The position numbers and the translations under genes are program-made. The notes under the pieces are model-generated. The model saw only the letters and a list, made by a program, of their open reading frames with translations. It had not been told where the DNA came from and searched no databases. 64,000 nucleotides of DNA from Bryobacteraceae bacterium (GTDB lineage: Bacteria > Acidobacteriota > Terriglobia > Bryobacterales > Bryobacteraceae), in contig JARKOC010000034.1 of assembly GCA_029975915.1 (NCBI GenBank), positions 1 through 64,000 of the forward strand, written 5' to 3'. This document shows positions 17,229-28,800 of the stretch, one piece after another (within the stretch, counting starts at the first letter, position 1; every line of letters starts with the position of its first letter).

Positions 17229-18329
17229 ATGAACAATCAGAATCAGACCGCGTCCGCGCGGCGCCGCGACTTCCTGAAGGCAGCGGCGGCAGCCCCGGCG
17301 GCAGCAGCGGCCACGGTGACGGCCTCCGCCCCGGCCGAGGCGCGTCCGTTAACCGAGGCCGATAAACTGGCCCGGATCGCTTCGAATACGTGGCCCGTCC
17401 GGATGCTCTTCAAGAGCCGCTCGATGGGAGCGGGCAGGGAGCCCAATCCCCGAACAGTTGAGTTGAAGAAAAAGTACGGCGAGATCACGATGCTGGATTT
17501 CCCTCAGTTCACGCGCGACACCTTCCCCGGATTGACGCACATGGACTTGTGGTCGTCTCTGTTCGGCGATGTGACCGACGATTCGATGTTCGCGAAATCG
17601 ACCATGACGTTTGGCGGCAACACGCGGACCGCCTACGAGTTCGATCCTTCATCGCCATCGGCAAAGAAGTGGCTCGACAAGCTTGCCGCGAACATCGCGA
17701 AGACTGGCGTGAAGTGCCATCACGTCTCCAACAATGCTCCGCGTGATATCTGCGACCTGGATCCAGAGAAGCGCCGGGCGGGGATTGAGGTCGCAAAGAG
17801 GTGGCTGGATGGCAGCGCACAGATCGGGGCAAAGACGATGCGTGTGAATACCGGCGGTCCGAGAATCGTGCCTGAGGCGACCGCGACCAGGGACTATCCG
17901 CGCAACGACGAGATTGTGAAGTATCTCAACAACGCCATCGAATCCTTTAAGGAGATGGCGGATTACGGTGCGAAGGTAGGCGTTATCGTCACCATCGAAA
18001 ACCACTGGGGCCTGAGCGCCAACCCGATGAATGTGCGGATCATCCTCGACGAGGTGAACCACCCATATTGCGAGGCCTCCCCGGATTACTGCAACTGGGA
18101 GCACGAGTATATGCTCTACCACGGGCTGAAGGCGTTGCTTCCCTACACCCACCATACGGTCCACGCCAAGTACTGGGACCGCTGGAAGGAAGTTGACGTC
18201 CAGAAGTGCACCCGGATTCTCACGGCGGGAGGATACAAGGGCATCATCGCGCTCGAATATGAAGCCGGCCCTTGGGATGGCGTGGAGGGAGCGCGTTACC
18301 TGCTGAAGGAAGTGCTGGCGGCGTTGTAG
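17229..18329 (+). CDS. Tat-exported sugar phosphate isomerase/epimerase-like TIM barrel
   Basis: 366 residues. The twin-arginine signal (ARRRDFLKAAA, then an Ala-rich stretch to about residue 40) implies folded export. The rest fits the xylose-isomerase-like (AP_endonuc_2) TIM barrel, with metal-binding candidates in VTIENHWG, TVHAKYWD and IALEYEAGPWDG. The substrate is unknown; carbohydrate metabolism is likely by family. The ATG at 17229 has GGGAG at good spacing and a predicted promoter just upstream. It stands alone. Confidence 0.85.
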   Translation: MNNQNQTASARRRDFLKAAAAAPAAAAATVTASAPAEARPLTEADKLARIASNTWPVRMLFKSRSMGAGREPNPRTVELKKKYGEITMLDFPQFTRDTFPGLTHMDLWSSLFGDVTDDSMFAKSTMTFGGNTRTAYEFDPSSPSAKKWLDKLAANIAKTGVKCHHVSNNAPRDICDLDPEKRRAGIEVAKRWLDGSAQIGAKTMRVNTGGPRIVPEATATRDYPRNDEIVKYLNNAIESFKEMADYGAKVGVIVTIENHWGLSANPMNVRIILDEVNHPYCEASPDYCNWEHEYMLYHGLKALLPYTHHTVHAKYWDRWKEVDVQKCTRILTAGGYKGIIALEYEAGPWDGVEGARYLLKEVLAAL

Positions 18330-18351
18330 TTTGGACGGGTGCGGAAACCGA

Positions 18352-18392
18352 AAGGGGGCGCTTGCCCCCTTCCCCGAGAAGATTCCGGGGAA
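18352..18392. repeat. Two tandem hairpins after the TIM-barrel gene
   Basis: AAGGGGGC-GCTT-GCCCCCTT (18352-18371) is followed at once by TTCCCCG ... CGGGGAA (18370-18392). Both are GC-rich and stable. They lie 22 bases after the stop codon of the gene at 17229. The lack of a T-run makes them poor intrinsic terminators, but they could stop or stabilise the transcript. Confidence 0.5.
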
Positions 18393-18540
18393 GGTTGACC
18401 GCCTTCCTGATGAGTGCAAACGGGGACGGAGCCAACGTCAGGCGTGGCGAAGTTTGGAATGCCCTTCGACCTGTCTTGAAGGTTGAATACTGCGTTTCAA
18501 AGACATTTGGGGGGCTGAGTGCGCGGTGCACGTCCCGCGG

Positions 18541-18564
18541 GGTCAAGCCTCAGGGAACTTGACC
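18541..18564. promoter_or_regulatory. Inverted repeat before the PGPGW-uvrA operon
   Basis: GGTCAAG and CTTGACC are separated by ten bases and end 24 bases before the GTG of the first gene. uvrA is often damage-regulated, so this is a candidate operator, but it matches no LexA box I know with certainty. Confidence 0.35.
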
Positions 18565-18588
18565 GAGTCCTGACGCATCTCAGAGGAA

Positions 18589-18876
18589 GTGACTGAAAGC
18601 AGGGAAGAAACCAAGCTACCGGGCGCCGGCGGGCCGGATGGTAAACTGAAGGCTTCCCCTTTGCGCAAAGTAGCTGAAATCACGTTAGGGATCATCCTTG
18701 TCATCATCGGGCTGATCGGCGGCTTGATCCCCGTTTTGCAGGGGTGGATGTTCGGATTCCCGGGTTTGATCCTGCTGGCCAAGCACTTCAAGTGGGCCAA
18801 AGGAATCCTGGAGTGGGCCAAGCGGAGATGGGAGGCTGCGAAGGCGGGGGGACCAGCGGGCGGAGGCAATGCTTAA
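18589..18876 (+). CDS. Small PGPGW-type membrane protein
   Basis: 95 residues. A polar N-terminus precedes two close hydrophobic segments at about 28-68 ([22 protein letters not shown] and [11 protein letters not shown]), as in the putative transmembrane PGPGW family. The tail is basic and amphipathic ([18 protein letters not shown]). The function is unknown. The GTG start at 18589 lies just after a CAGAGGAA ribosome-binding site. The gene overlaps the start of uvrA by eight bases, and the uvrA ribosome-binding site lies inside it, so the two are co-translated. Confidence 0.75.
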   Translation: MTESREETKLPGAGGPDGKLKASPLRKVAEITLGIILVIIGLIGGLIPVLQGWMFGFPGLILLAKHFKWAKGILEWAKRRWEAAKAGGPAGGGNA

Positions 18877-21631
18877 GAGCATCACCGTGCACGGGGCGCG
18901 GATGCACAATCTGAAGAACGTCAGCGTGGAGATCCCGCGTAACACGCTGACAGTGATTACGGGGTTGAGCGGTTCAGGCAAGTCGTCGCTAGCATTCGAC
19001 ACGATCTACGCCGAGGGGCAGCGGCGGTATGTGGAGACGCTGTCGCCGTATGCGAGGCAGTTTCTGGACCAGATGGAGCGGCCCGAAGTGGATTCGATCG
19101 ACGGATTGAGCCCGGCGATCTCGATCGAGCAGAAGACGACGAGCCGGAGTCCACGGTCCACGGTAGGAACCATTACGGAGATCTACGACTACCTCCGGCT
19201 GTTGTGGTCCTCAATTGGTGAGCCGCATTGTCCGAACTGCGGGACACCGATTACACGCCAGTCGACGCAGCAGATCGTGGAGCAGGTGCTGGCGCTGGGG
19301 ATGGACGAAAGGGTGATGATCCTGGCGCCGGTGGTGCGAGGGCGCAAGGGAGAGTACAAGAAGGACCTGGAGAAGTACGCGCGAGCCGGGTTTTTGCGCG
19401 CCAGGGTGGACGGGGCGCTCAGGGGACTGGACGAGGAGATTTTGCTGGACAAGCGGCGCAACCACACGATTGAAGTCGTGGTGGACCGGCTGCTGATGAA
19501 ACCGGGGATGGAACGGCGGGTGGAGGCCTCAGTGGAGACGGCGGCGAGGCTGGCAGGGGGCCTAGTGACTGTGGCGGTGGTGAACGGGCCGGAAAAGCTG
19601 TACTCGCAGAAACTGGCGTGCCCGGACTGCGGCGAAAGCGTACCCGAACTGGAACCGAGGTCGTTTTCGTTCAATAGTCCTTACGGCGCCTGTGAGACTT
19701 GCAATGGGTTGGGCTCGGCCTGGGCATTCGATGTGGACAAGGTGATTGTGGACGGGTCGCGGCCGCTGTTTGACGGCGGGCTGGGGCCGGGCGGCAGTTC
19801 GTCGATGATGCAGCAGGCCGTGACGGCAGCCGCGAAGCGCTTGAAGATCGACATCAGCAAGCCGTTCGAGAAGCTGGCATCCAAACAGCAGTCATTGTTG
19901 CTTTACGGAGGCGCAGATTTTCCGGGCATCATTGGGATGCTGAACCGGGCCTTCAATGAGTATTCGGAGGGGTACCGCGAGTACATGATGGAGTTCATGT
20001 CGGCGACCGAGTGCGGGACGTGCAAAGGGCAACGGCTCAAGGCGTCGAGCGCGGCGGTGCGGATGAAGGGCGCGACGATCGGCGCATTCACGGAGATGAG
20101 CGTGGCGCGGGCACTGGAGACGGCGCGCAAGTGGACCTTGAATGAGAGAGAGGGGCAGATCGCGGCGCGCGTGGTGGAGGAAGTGAGGAACCGGCTTGAG
20201 TTTCTCACAGAAGTTGGACTGGGGTATCTCAGCCTGAGCCGCTCGGCGGCGACTTTGTCGGGCGGCGAAGCGCAGCGGATCCGGCTGGCGACGCAGATCG
20301 GGTCGAAGTTGAGGGGCGTGTTGTATGTCCTTGACGAGCCGTCGATCGGATTGCATCCGCGAGACAACGGGCGGCTGCTGGATACGCTGGAGAGGCTCCG
20401 CGGGCTAGGAAACACGGTGCTGGTGGTGGAGCACGACGAGGAGACGATCCGGCGGGCGGATTATGTGATTGATCTGGGGCCGGGGGCAGGGCGGCTGGGC
20501 GGAGAAGTGGTGGCCAGCGGGACGCCGAAGCAAATCGAGAATGCCCCGAAGTCCCTGACAGGGCAGTATATGAAGGGGACGCGGCAAGTGGAGTGTCCAG
20601 AGTTCCGGCGGCGCGGCAACGGCGGAAGGCTGGTGGTGAAGGGCGCCCGGGAACACAATCTGAAGAACATTGACGTCGAATTCCCGCTCGGGACTTTGAC
20701 AGTGGTGACCGGGGTCAGTGGAAGCGGGAAGTCGACGCTGGTAGACGAGCTTCTCTACCGGTCTCTGGCGAAGGCGATTTACAAGTCGAAGGCGGCGCCG
20801 GGGGCGTGCGACGGGGTCTTCGGGCTTGAACTGATCGACAAGGTGATCGAGATCGACCAAGCGCCGATCGGACGGTCGCCAAGATCGAATCCGGCGACTT
20901 ATACAGGGGTATTCACGCCGATCCGGGAGTTGTACGCGATGCTCCCTGAGTCACGGGAACGCGGGTACAAGGCGGGGCGGTTCAGCTTCAACGTGAAGGG
21001 CGGGCGGTGCGAGGCGTGCCAGGGTGACGGGTTGAAGCGGATTGAGATGAACTTCCTGCCGGATGTCTTCGTGCCGTGCGACGTGTGCCGGGGCAAGCGG
21101 TACAACACGGAAACATTGCAGGTGCGGTATCAGGGGGTGTCGATTTCGGAACTGCTGGAAACGACGATTGAGGATGCAGTGGAGTTGCTGGGCAATTTCC
21201 CACACATCAAGCCGAAGCTGGCGACGCTGGTGGATGTGGGGCTGGGGTATCTGCATCTGGGGCAGCAGGCGACGACACTATCGGGCGGCGAGGCTCAGCG
21301 GATCAAGCTGGCCAAGGAACTGAGCAAGCGCCAGACGGGCAAGACGCTGTACATCCTGGACGAGCCGACAACAGGATTGCATTTTGAGGATGTGCGGAAG
21401 TTACTCGATGTGCTGAACCGGTTGGTGGACCTGGGCAATACGGTGCTGGTGATCGAGCACCAGATGGACGTGATCAAGTCGGCGGATTGGGTGATCGATC
21501 TCGGGCCGGAAGGCGGCGAGGGCGGCGGACAGGTGGTGGCGGCCGGCACGCCGGAGGAGGTGGCGGCGTCGAGGCGGAGCCATACGGGGAAAGCGCTTGC
21601 GAAGGCGTTAGGACAAGGTAAAGTTGATTAG
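18869..21631 (+). CDS. uvrA: Excinuclease ABC subunit A
   Basis: 920 residues, full length for UvrA, the damage-recognition ATPase of nucleotide excision repair. Two ABC modules are visible. Walker A motifs are GLSGSGKS at about 32-39 and GVSGSGKS at about 615-622, each with an LSGGEAQR signature later. Zinc modules include CPDCGES ... CETCNG and CEACQGDG ... CDVCRGK. The start overlaps the preceding small membrane protein gene and has GGAGG directly upstream. It is the second gene in a tightly packed run that continues to 25627. Confidence 0.98.
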   Translation: MLKSITVHGARMHNLKNVSVEIPRNTLTVITGLSGSGKSSLAFDTIYAEGQRRYVETLSPYARQFLDQMERPEVDSIDGLSPAISIEQKTTSRSPRSTVGTITEIYDYLRLLWSSIGEPHCPNCGTPITRQSTQQIVEQVLALGMDERVMILAPVVRGRKGEYKKDLEKYARAGFLRARVDGALRGLDEEILLDKRRNHTIEVVVDRLLMKPGMERRVEASVETAARLAGGLVTVAVVNGPEKLYSQKLACPDCGESVPELEPRSFSFNSPYGACETCNGLGSAWAFDVDKVIVDGSRPLFDGGLGPGGSSSMMQQAVTAAAKRLKIDISKPFEKLASKQQSLLLYGGADFPGIIGMLNRAFNEYSEGYREYMMEFMSATECGTCKGQRLKASSAAVRMKGATIGAFTEMSVARALETARKWTLNEREGQIAARVVEEVRNRLEFLTEVGLGYLSLSRSAATLSGGEAQRIRLATQIGSKLRGVLYVLDEPSIGLHPRDNGRLLDTLERLRGLGNTVLVVEHDEETIRRADYVIDLGPGAGRLGGEVVASGTPKQIENAPKSLTGQYMKGTRQVECPEFRRRGNGGRLVVKGAREHNLKNIDVEFPLGTLTVVTGVSGSGKSTLVDELLYRSLAKAIYKSKAAPGACDGVFGLELIDKVIEIDQAPIGRSPRSNPATYTGVFTPIRELYAMLPESRERGYKAGRFSFNVKGGRCEACQGDGLKRIEMNFLPDVFVPCDVCRGKRYNTETLQVRYQGVSISELLETTIEDAVELLGNFPHIKPKLATLVDVGLGYLHLGQQATTLSGGEAQRIKLAKELSKRQTGKTLYILDEPTTGLHFEDVRKLLDVLNRLVDLGNTVLVIEHQMDVIKSADWVIDLGPEGGEGGGQVVAAGTPEEVAASRRSHTGKALAKALGQGKVD

Positions 21632-21637
21632 TACGCC

Positions 21638-22597
21638 GTGAGCAGGTACCCATACGAACCACTGAGCTTCGAGAAGCTGTCGACGATCCCGATCGCGGAG
21701 CGTGGGGGGAAGGTTCAACTCGAGCACCTGGGCTCGCCGCCGGCGCCGGGCACAGGCTTGTCCAAGTGGCTCGACGGGCTGCCGAGAATTCTGGCTGCAG
21801 ATTCGTTGCGCGGGGTGGTGGCAGCGCTGAAAGAGGCGAAGCGCAAACAGCGGGCAATCCTGTGGGGGATGGGCGGACATGTGATCAAGTGCGGGCTTTC
21901 GCCGGTGCTGACGGAACTGATCGACATGGGGTATGTCACGGGCCTCGTTATGAATGGAGCGGCGACGATCCATGATTTCGAGATCGGGCTTGCGGGGGCG
22001 ACAAGCGAGGACGTGGAAGCAGTATTGCCAGACGGGCGGTTCGGGTCGGCTGAAGAAACGGGCCGGGAGATGAATCTGGCGATTCGGGATGGGGCAGCCA
22101 GGGGATTGGGGATGGGCGAGGCAATAGGCGAAGCGATCACCAGGCTGGCGAAGCCGGAGTACGCGGGGGCGTGTTTGCAGGTTCAAGCGTACAAGCGGAG
22201 CGTGCCGGTTACAGTGCATGTTGCGGTAGGAACCGACACGCCGCATACGCATCCGGCCGCGGAGGGAGCGGCGATTGGCGCGGCGACGCACCAGGATTTC
22301 AGGTTGTTTTGCTCGATGGTCCGGGGATTGGACGATGGCGGCGTTTATCTGAACGTGGGGTCGGCGGTACTGCTGCCGGAGGTGTTTCTGAAGGCGGTGT
22401 CCGTGGTGCGGAACCTGGGCTATCCGCTAGCGAACTTCACGACGGTGAACTTTGACTTCCTGCAACACTACAGGCCGAAGGCAAATGTGGTGGACCGGCC
22501 GCATGCAAAATCAGGGGGTAAAGGCTACTCGCTCACGGGGCATCATGAGATCATGATTCCGCTGCTGGCGGGGATTTTGGCCGATTCAAACGCATGA
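21638..22597 (+). CDS. Conserved protein, possibly deoxyhypusine-synthase-like
   Basis: 319 residues with the look of an NAD-type alpha/beta enzyme. Segments such as [37 protein letters not shown] and [12 protein letters not shown] are conserved-looking. I associate them, from memory only, with bacterial proteins distantly related to deoxyhypusine or homospermidine synthase. Bacteria lack eIF5A, so if the relation holds the substrate would be something else. GTG 21638 starts seven bases after the uvrA stop. The stop overlaps the next start as ATGA. There is no signal peptide. Confidence 0.55.
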   Translation: MSRYPYEPLSFEKLSTIPIAERGGKVQLEHLGSPPAPGTGLSKWLDGLPRILAADSLRGVVAALKEAKRKQRAILWGMGGHVIKCGLSPVLTELIDMGYVTGLVMNGAATIHDFEIGLAGATSEDVEAVLPDGRFGSAEETGREMNLAIRDGAARGLGMGEAIGEAITRLAKPEYAGACLQVQAYKRSVPVTVHVAVGTDTPHTHPAAEGAAIGAATHQDFRLFCSMVRGLDDGGVYLNVGSAVLLPEVFLKAVSVVRNLGYPLANFTTVNFDFLQHYRPKANVVDRPHAKSGGKGYSLTGHHEIMIPLLAGILADSNA

Positions 22598-23334
22598 CGC
22601 CCCAACCGCCGGAAACCGAAGTGCAAGGCCGGGGCGCGCCCGCGAATCCATATTGGGACTGGTCCGACGTGGGCATGTTCGCGGGTCTGGGGTTGCCTGC
22701 GCTGGCACTGGCGATGTTGGTGAGTTGGATCGTGAAGCGAGCGGCGCCGGGCGGCGGAATTGCCCTGTCGGCGATGACCTTTCAATTTGCCTGGTACTTG
22801 TTCTGGTTCACCGGCTTGTACTTATTCCTGAAACTCAAGTACGACGAACCTTTCTGGATAGGGATGGGCTGGAAGACGCACTGGAATGGCATGGTGCTGA
22901 CGCTGTTCGCCGGGCCAGTGCTGGCGGTGGGTGTCATGGCGATCGGGGCCTTGATGCACACTCCGGAGATCGACAATCCGATTCAGAAGTTGCTGGTGGG
23001 GCGCTGGCCGACACTGCTGGTAGGACTATTTGCCACTACGCTCGGGCCGCTGGCCGAGGAGCTTGGATTCCGGGGTTTCCTGTTGCCGCTGATGATGAGG
23101 AGTTTCGGCGTTGCGGGTGGAGTGTTGATCTGCAGCGGAACGTTCGTGGCTTTGCACGGGCCGCAATACTCGTGGTCCTGGCAACACTTGATTTTGCTGT
23201 TCATCGCATCGGTGGTCTTCTGTCTCGTGCGGATCAGGACAGGCTCGACGGCGGCAGCGACGTTGGTTCACGCGACATACAATCTGACATTCTTCACGGG
23301 CTATCTGCTTCAGGAAGGGGATCGCTTTTTCTAA
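22594..23334 (+). CDS. CPBP family intramembrane glutamic protease
   Basis: 246 residues with about seven membrane helices and the three CPBP/Abi motifs: EExxxRG (EELGFRGF, first Glu near residue 155), FxxxH (FVALHGP) and HATYN. This family includes CAAX-type prenyl proteases and bacteriocin-immunity proteins; the role here is unknown. The start overlaps the previous stop (ATGA) and the stop overlaps the mtnA start (TAATG), so translation is coupled on both sides. Confidence 0.88.
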   Translation: MTPQPPETEVQGRGAPANPYWDWSDVGMFAGLGLPALALAMLVSWIVKRAAPGGGIALSAMTFQFAWYLFWFTGLYLFLKLKYDEPFWIGMGWKTHWNGMVLTLFAGPVLAVGVMAIGALMHTPEIDNPIQKLLVGRWPTLLVGLFATTLGPLAEELGFRGFLLPLMMRSFGVAGGVLICSGTFVALHGPQYSWSWQHLILLFIASVVFCLVRIRTGSTAAATLVHATYNLTFFTGYLLQEGDRFF

Positions 23335-24362
23335 TGGTTGAGACAATTCAGTGGACGCCGCAAGGCGTGGTGATGATCGATCAGACGCGCCTGCCGAGAG
23401 TGGAGGAATACGTTACTTGCAGGACATATGAGGAGGTCGCCGCGGCGATTAAGACAATGATCATCCGGGGCGCGCCGGCGATCGGCGTGGCGGCTGCGAT
23501 GGGCGTGGCGCTCGGTGTCAAACAGGCGCATCAAGAGACGCTTGATGCGGAGTTTGCGACAATCTGCGATACGCTCGCGGCAACGCGGCCGACGGCGGTG
23601 AACCTGTTCTGGGCGATCGACCGGATGAAGCGGCTGTACGCGGCCGTGAAGCACCAGGGCCTTGACGCCGTGCGTGCGGCTATGGAAGCCGAGGCGGTGA
23701 AGGTGTATGAGGAAGACATCGCCATCAACAAGGCGATGGGCGCCCATGGCGCTCCACTGGTGCCGGACGGCAGGACGGTGCTGACACACTGCAATGCGGG
23801 CGCATTGGCGACGGCCGGATACGGGACGGCGCTGGGTGTGATCCGGGCGGCGGTGGCGGCAGGGAAAAAGATCGACGTCTTTGCCGATGAGACACGGCCG
23901 TTTCTGCAGGGTGCGCGGCTGACGGCGTGGGAATTGATGCAGGACAGGATTCCCACGAAGCTGATCACCGACAACATGGCGGGACATTTCCTGAAAAGTG
24001 GGCGGATTGGCTGCGTGATTGTGGGGGCGGACAGGATCGCGCGGAATGGCGACGTGGCGAACAAGGTGGGGACGTATGGAGTGGCAGTGCTGGCGAAGGA
24101 GAACGGAGTGCCGTTCTATGTTGCGGCCCCAGTATCGACATTGGACCTGACGCTAGACTCCGGTGACCAGATCCCGATCGAGCAGCGGCCGGCGACGGAG
24201 GTGACTGAGGTGTTTGGGGTGCCCTTGGCGCCGGAAAACGTTGAAGTCGAGAATCCGGCATTCGACGTGACGCCGGCGCGGTATGTGACGGCGATCATCA
24301 CGGAGAAGGGCGTGGCGAGGGCGCCGTACGCGGAGTCGCTGACAGCGCTGGCGAAGTCGTGA
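23334..24362 (+). CDS. mtnA: Methylthioribose-1-phosphate isomerase
   Basis: 342 residues, matching MtnA length. It converts 5-methylthioribose-1-phosphate to methylthioribulose-1-phosphate in methionine salvage. Visible motifs are [12 protein letters not shown] near the N-terminus, the catalytic cysteine at about C153 in [13 protein letters not shown] and the catalytic aspartate at about D233 in [13 protein letters not shown], with the closing KxGTYG. The ATG at 23334 is fixed by the TAATG overlap with the CPBP gene; the much longer open frame that contains it is not coding before this point. No other salvage genes are in the window. Confidence 0.95.
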   Translation: MVETIQWTPQGVVMIDQTRLPRVEEYVTCRTYEEVAAAIKTMIIRGAPAIGVAAAMGVALGVKQAHQETLDAEFATICDTLAATRPTAVNLFWAIDRMKRLYAAVKHQGLDAVRAAMEAEAVKVYEEDIAINKAMGAHGAPLVPDGRTVLTHCNAGALATAGYGTALGVIRAAVAAGKKIDVFADETRPFLQGARLTAWELMQDRIPTKLITDNMAGHFLKSGRIGCVIVGADRIARNGDVANKVGTYGVAVLAKENGVPFYVAAPVSTLDLTLDSGDQIPIEQRPATEVTEVFGVPLAPENVEVENPAFDVTPARYVTAIITEKGVARAPYAESLTALAKS

Positions 24363-25627
24363 CGCGGCGAAAACTGCTCGTCCGTGCCGCAGCATCGGCG
24401 GGGGCCTTCAGGCCTGCGGAGGGCGCGGCGAGGCCGCTGATCCTGATCAGGTCGGGCTGGCAGACCGAGAACATCGGCGACATCGCGCACACGCCGGGTC
24501 TGCTGGCGCTGATGAGGAAACACATTCCTGAAGCGCGGATGGCAGTGTGGTCGTTCGCGTTGGACCGGGGCGTCGATGCCATGCTCAAGCGGGAGTTTCC
24601 TGCGTTGATCACGGTGAGCGAGCGGACGCCGGAACCGGGCGGACTGCTGAAGGCGTTGTTTGATGAAGCGTCGATGTGCCTGCACGGATCGGGACCTAGC
24701 GTGGTGGGATGGCAACAGCTCGATATCTGGCGGAAGGCGACAAAGAAGCCATATGGCGTGTTCGGCGTGACGGTGACGGCGCAGAGCGAAGCGGCCAGCG
24801 GCGCGCCCGGCAGCCAGCAGCGCGAGGTAATGGCTGGCGCGAAGTTCATCTTTACGCGAGAGACCGAGTCGCTGGGCAATGTTCGGGCGCTAGGGTTGAC
24901 GGGAGTTGAGACGGCATTTGTGCCGGACGCCACCTTCGCGTTGACGATCAGCAACGATGAGAAGGCCAGGCGGTTCATCCGGGAGACGGGGTTGGAGCCG
25001 GGCAAGTTCATCTGCGTGGTTCCGCGGCTGCGGTACACGCCATATCACACATTCAGGAAGACGACGCTCAGCGCCAGCGAAATCGAGCGGCGTGAAGCTG
25101 TGAACGCAAGGGCCCGGCCGGCCGACGCAGCCAAGTTGCGTGAAGTGATTATCGCGTGGGTAAGAAAGACTGGCGGACAGGCGCTGCTGTGTCCGGAGAT
25201 GGAGCACGAGCTGCTGGAACTGAAGCCGATGCTTGAGGATCCGCTGCCAGAGGACGTGAAAAGGCGGGTGGTGAGGAGGCGGGACTACTGGATCACCGAT
25301 GAGGCGAGGTCGGTTTACGCCAAGTCGGCAGCGGTCGTGAGTTCGGAGTGCCATTCACCGATCATGGCGGCCACTGTGGGCGTGCCATTCTTCTACGTCC
25401 GGCAACCAGAGGACGGAATCAAGGGCAAGATGTATGCCGATCTGGACGTGGGCGACTGGGCCCCGAAGATCGAGGAGATTGCTCCCGAGGCGCTGGCGAA
25501 TCTTGTCATGACGGCCCTGGCTCAACCTGGCAAGGCGAAAGCACGCGCCAGGGCCGCCGCGGTGAAGGCGCAACTACTGGATGCGCAGGGCATGAAAACC
25601 GTCCGCAAGGTCTTGGGGCTGACCTGA
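24359..25627 (+). CDS. Polysaccharide pyruvyl transferase-like protein with Tat-like leader
   Basis: 422 residues. The body fits the polysaccharide pyruvyl transferase family: [17 protein letters not shown] near the start, [25 protein letters not shown], and a C-terminal [20 protein letters not shown]. Members add pyruvyl ketals to cell-surface glycans or act as related glycosyltransferases. The N-terminus ([16 protein letters not shown]) looks like a twin-arginine signal, which would be unusual for a PEP-using enzyme; it may be a chance basic-hydrophobic start. GTG 24359 overlaps the mtnA stop (GTGA). Confidence 0.75.
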   Translation: MTRRKLLVRAAASAGAFRPAEGAARPLILIRSGWQTENIGDIAHTPGLLALMRKHIPEARMAVWSFALDRGVDAMLKREFPALITVSERTPEPGGLLKALFDEASMCLHGSGPSVVGWQQLDIWRKATKKPYGVFGVTVTAQSEAASGAPGSQQREVMAGAKFIFTRETESLGNVRALGLTGVETAFVPDATFALTISNDEKARRFIRETGLEPGKFICVVPRLRYTPYHTFRKTTLSASEIERREAVNARARPADAAKLREVIIAWVRKTGGQALLCPEMEHELLELKPMLEDPLPEDVKRRVVRRRDYWITDEARSVYAKSAAVVSSECHSPIMAATVGVPFFYVRQPEDGIKGKMYADLDVGDWAPKIEEIAPEALANLVMTALAQPGKAKARARAAAVKAQLLDAQGMKTVRKVLGLT

Positions 25628-25753
25628 ATACGCAGGTGACCTGCGGACACTTCCTCTGTTTGAAGCTTTGGGCTGGCGGGCCGGCTCTACGAGTGAGGGT
25701 CGCACGAGGTGCGGAACTTGCGGAGTATCTGCCTGCAAGAACCCCACATGGCA

Positions 25754-25770
25754 GCTTCCTCCAAGGAAGC
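25754..25770. repeat. Hairpin in the leader region before the TonB receptor
   Basis: GCTTCCT-CCA-AGGAAGC, a seven-base stem with a three-base loop. It lies eight bases before a predicted -10 element and about 130 bases after the previous gene. It could end the upstream transcript or bind a regulator. Confidence 0.4.
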
Positions 25771-25775
25771 CTATC

Positions 25776-25784
25776 TGATATAGT
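25776..25784 (+). promoter_or_regulatory. Extended -10 promoter element
   Basis: TGATATAGT fits the extended -10 form TGnTATAAT. No convincing -35 is present, which is acceptable for this promoter class. It would give a leader of about 75 bases before the TonB receptor ATG. Confidence 0.35.
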
Positions 25785-25866
25785 AGCCGCAGTTGCCGAC
25801 GCCTACGTCCGAATTGTGGCCAGACGCCGGTGGGAGTTCAATTTAGCAAGACTAAGGAGAAAGAAC

Positions 25867-28800
25867 ATGTCGATCAAGAGCTTCGGCCTTGGCGTGTGTT
25901 GCCTGATCCTTGCGGCCATGCCGGTCCTGGCACAGTCGCAGGATGCCAGGGGCAGCATTGTCGGGCGCGTGCTTGACCCTACGGGAGCCGTGGTCCCAGG
26001 CACCGAAGTTCGTGGTGTAAACGACGCCACGGGCGTTGCCGTCTCGGTGAGAACCAACGATGCCGGCAACTATGTACTGCCCTTCCTGATCCCCGGCATG
26101 TATACAGTCACCGCCGAGATTCAGGGATTCCGCAAGTTCGAGCGGAAGAACATCCAAGTCCGGGTGAACGAGAATGTCCCGTTGGACATCCAGATGACGG
26201 TAGGCGACGTCACAGAATCGGTCCAGGTGACGGCCGAGTCACCTCTGCTTCAGACCGCTGAAGCGTCGCTTGGGCAGGTGATCGACGAGCGCCGCATTGT
26301 TGAACTGCCGCTGTTCGCCGGAAACGCGATGGACCTCGTCCACCTCGCCCCCGGCACCGTGAACGGCACGGACATGCGGCTCCGCAAAGCGCCGTTCAAC
26401 AACGCTCCGTCTCAGTTCTCCACCGATGGCAGTGGCAACTACGGCAACGCCTTCACGATTGACGGCGTAGCAAACGTCTACTCCGACGGCACCAGCCCTC
26501 GCGTCGCGTTTTCGCCGCCGCAGGCTTCGCTGTCCGAGTTCAAGGTGCAAACTTCATCGTTCGACGCTTCGCTCGGACGCACCTCTGGTTCTACCGTCAA
26601 TGTCAGTACCAAGGGTGGTACGAACGAGTTGCATGGCCAAGCCTGGTGGTGGCTGCGCCACTCCGCCTTTGACACGCCGACGATCTACCAAAACAGAACG
26701 CCTGGCTTCACGAAGTTGCCGATCTACCGTGATAACCGTTACGGAATCGCCGGAGGCGCGCCGGTGGTCATCCCGGGCGTCTACAACGGCAAGAACAAGA
26801 CATTCTGGTTCTTCACCTGGGAGGCCAACAAGTTCGGCGATCCCAACGTCGGCGGTTCGATGACCTCCACCGTCCCCAGCGCTGAATGGCGCAACGGCGA
26901 TCTGTCCAATCTGCTCAAGATCGGCGCCAACTACCAGCTCTACGACCCTGCCACCATCGCTGTGGCCGCCGGTGGACGTTTCAGCCGCCAACCACTGCCT
27001 GGCAACATCTTCCCTGCAAGCAGAATCAGCCCCGCCGCGAAGCAGATCCTGGCCCTCTATCCGATGCCGAATTCGCCAGGCACCACTACCGCCGATGGAC
27101 GCAACAACTTCTTCTATTCGCTTCCAGCGAAAGAAGACTACTGGACCACCATCGGACGCATCGACCATGCCTTCACCGAGAAGAACCGCATGTTCGTGCG
27201 CTGGCACCGCGACTATTGGGAAGAGGACAAGAACCGCCATTTCGGTAACGACGTCAATGGAATCATCCTGAACCGGATCAACCGCGGCATCGCCGTTGAC
27301 GACGTCCACATGCTCTCCTCCACAATGGTTCTCAACCTCCGCTACGGTATCGGCGCCCAGGAGTTTCCCGAACGCCGCGTCAGCCGCGGATTCGATCTCT
27401 CCTCGCTCGGCTTTGCATCCGGCCTCGTCAACTTGGTCGACAAGAAGCTCGCCGTCATTCCACGCACAGCGGTTGGGTCGCTCTCCACACTGTCTCCATG
27501 GGAGTCGGGTGACGGCACAACCTCGTCGATCAGCCACAATGCCGTCGCCAACTTGGCTTGGATGAAGGGCAACCACAACGTCCGCTTCGGCTTCGATTGG
27601 ATGGTGTTCCGCGAATTTCGCGCCCGCTATCCGCAGGACGTCGCTCCGGACTTCAGTTTCTCGAACGCCTGGGCGCGCGGGCCGCTCGACAACTCCGCCG
27701 CGCCGCCTGTCGGCGCCGAGTTCATCGCCTTGCTGATGGGCATCCCGGGAGGAAGCATGGCCAAAACCGGCACCTACGCCGAGCAGGACATCTATTCCGG
27801 GTTCTACGCGCAGGACGACTGGAAGGTGTCGCGTAAGCTGACCGTCAACCTCGGCCTGCGCGGCGAATACGAATCGCCCATCACCGAGCGGTTCAACCGT
27901 TCGGTGTCGCAGTTCGACGGCATCACCGCCAACCCCATCGAGGCGGCGGCCATCGCCAAGTATGCCGCCACCACGAACCGCCCTGCGGAAGTCCCGGTGG
28001 ACGCTCTGAAAGTGAAGGGCGGGGTCACGTTCGCTGGTGTCGGCGGCAATTCACGCAAGTATTGGAACAGCCAGGGCATCGTCTGGTCACCGCGTATCGG
28101 CCTCGCCTACCAGCTCAACGACAAGACTGTGTTCCGCGGCGGCTACGGCATTTTCTATGCGCCCAACGGCATCCTGCGCACGAACTCAATCCTCAACGGA
28201 TTCACCCGAAGCACACCGATTGTGGCTTCCACCGACAGCGGTCTTACATGGGCATCAACACTCGCCAATCCGCTGCCTTCAGGACTGCTTCCCGTGCTCG
28301 GCGCCGCTGAAGGGCTCCAGACCACGCTCGGCCAAGGCACCTCGGCTTTCGCAGCCGATCGCAAGATGGCCCCGGCTCACCGCTACTCCGCCGGCTTCCA
28401 GTACCAAGCGCCCGGCGGCATCATGATTGAATCGTCCTACGTCGGCAACCGTACCTACCGGCTGCCCGTTTCGAGGTCGATGAGCAACATCCCGCGGCAG
28501 TACCTCAGCACACTGCCGTACCGCGATACGGCCACGATCAATTTCCTGAGCCAGAATTTCACCAGCCCCTTCTTCGGGCTGCACCCGAACTTCACCTCGG
28601 CAAACATCTCGCGCGGCCAGCTTCTCACCAAGTACCCACACTTTTCGAGCGTTACGATCGAGGATCCGGTGGGCTATAGCTGGTATCACTCCATGCAGAA
28701 CCGCATCGAGAAGCGCTTCTCCAAGGGCTACACCATCCAGGGCGCCTACACATGGTCCAAGTCCATGGCCGCCAACTCGTTCCTCAACGCCGTGGATGAA

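Noticed and set aside
22653..23333. Long open frame before mtnA in the same frame
   Set aside because: It is a shadow of the CPBP protease gene. MtnA homology begins at 23334.
25348..25866. N-terminal extension of the large TonB receptor frame
   Set aside because: It overlaps the end of the pyruvyltransferase-like gene out of frame and then crosses non-coding DNA. A clear signal peptide with AAGGAG upstream starts at 25867.
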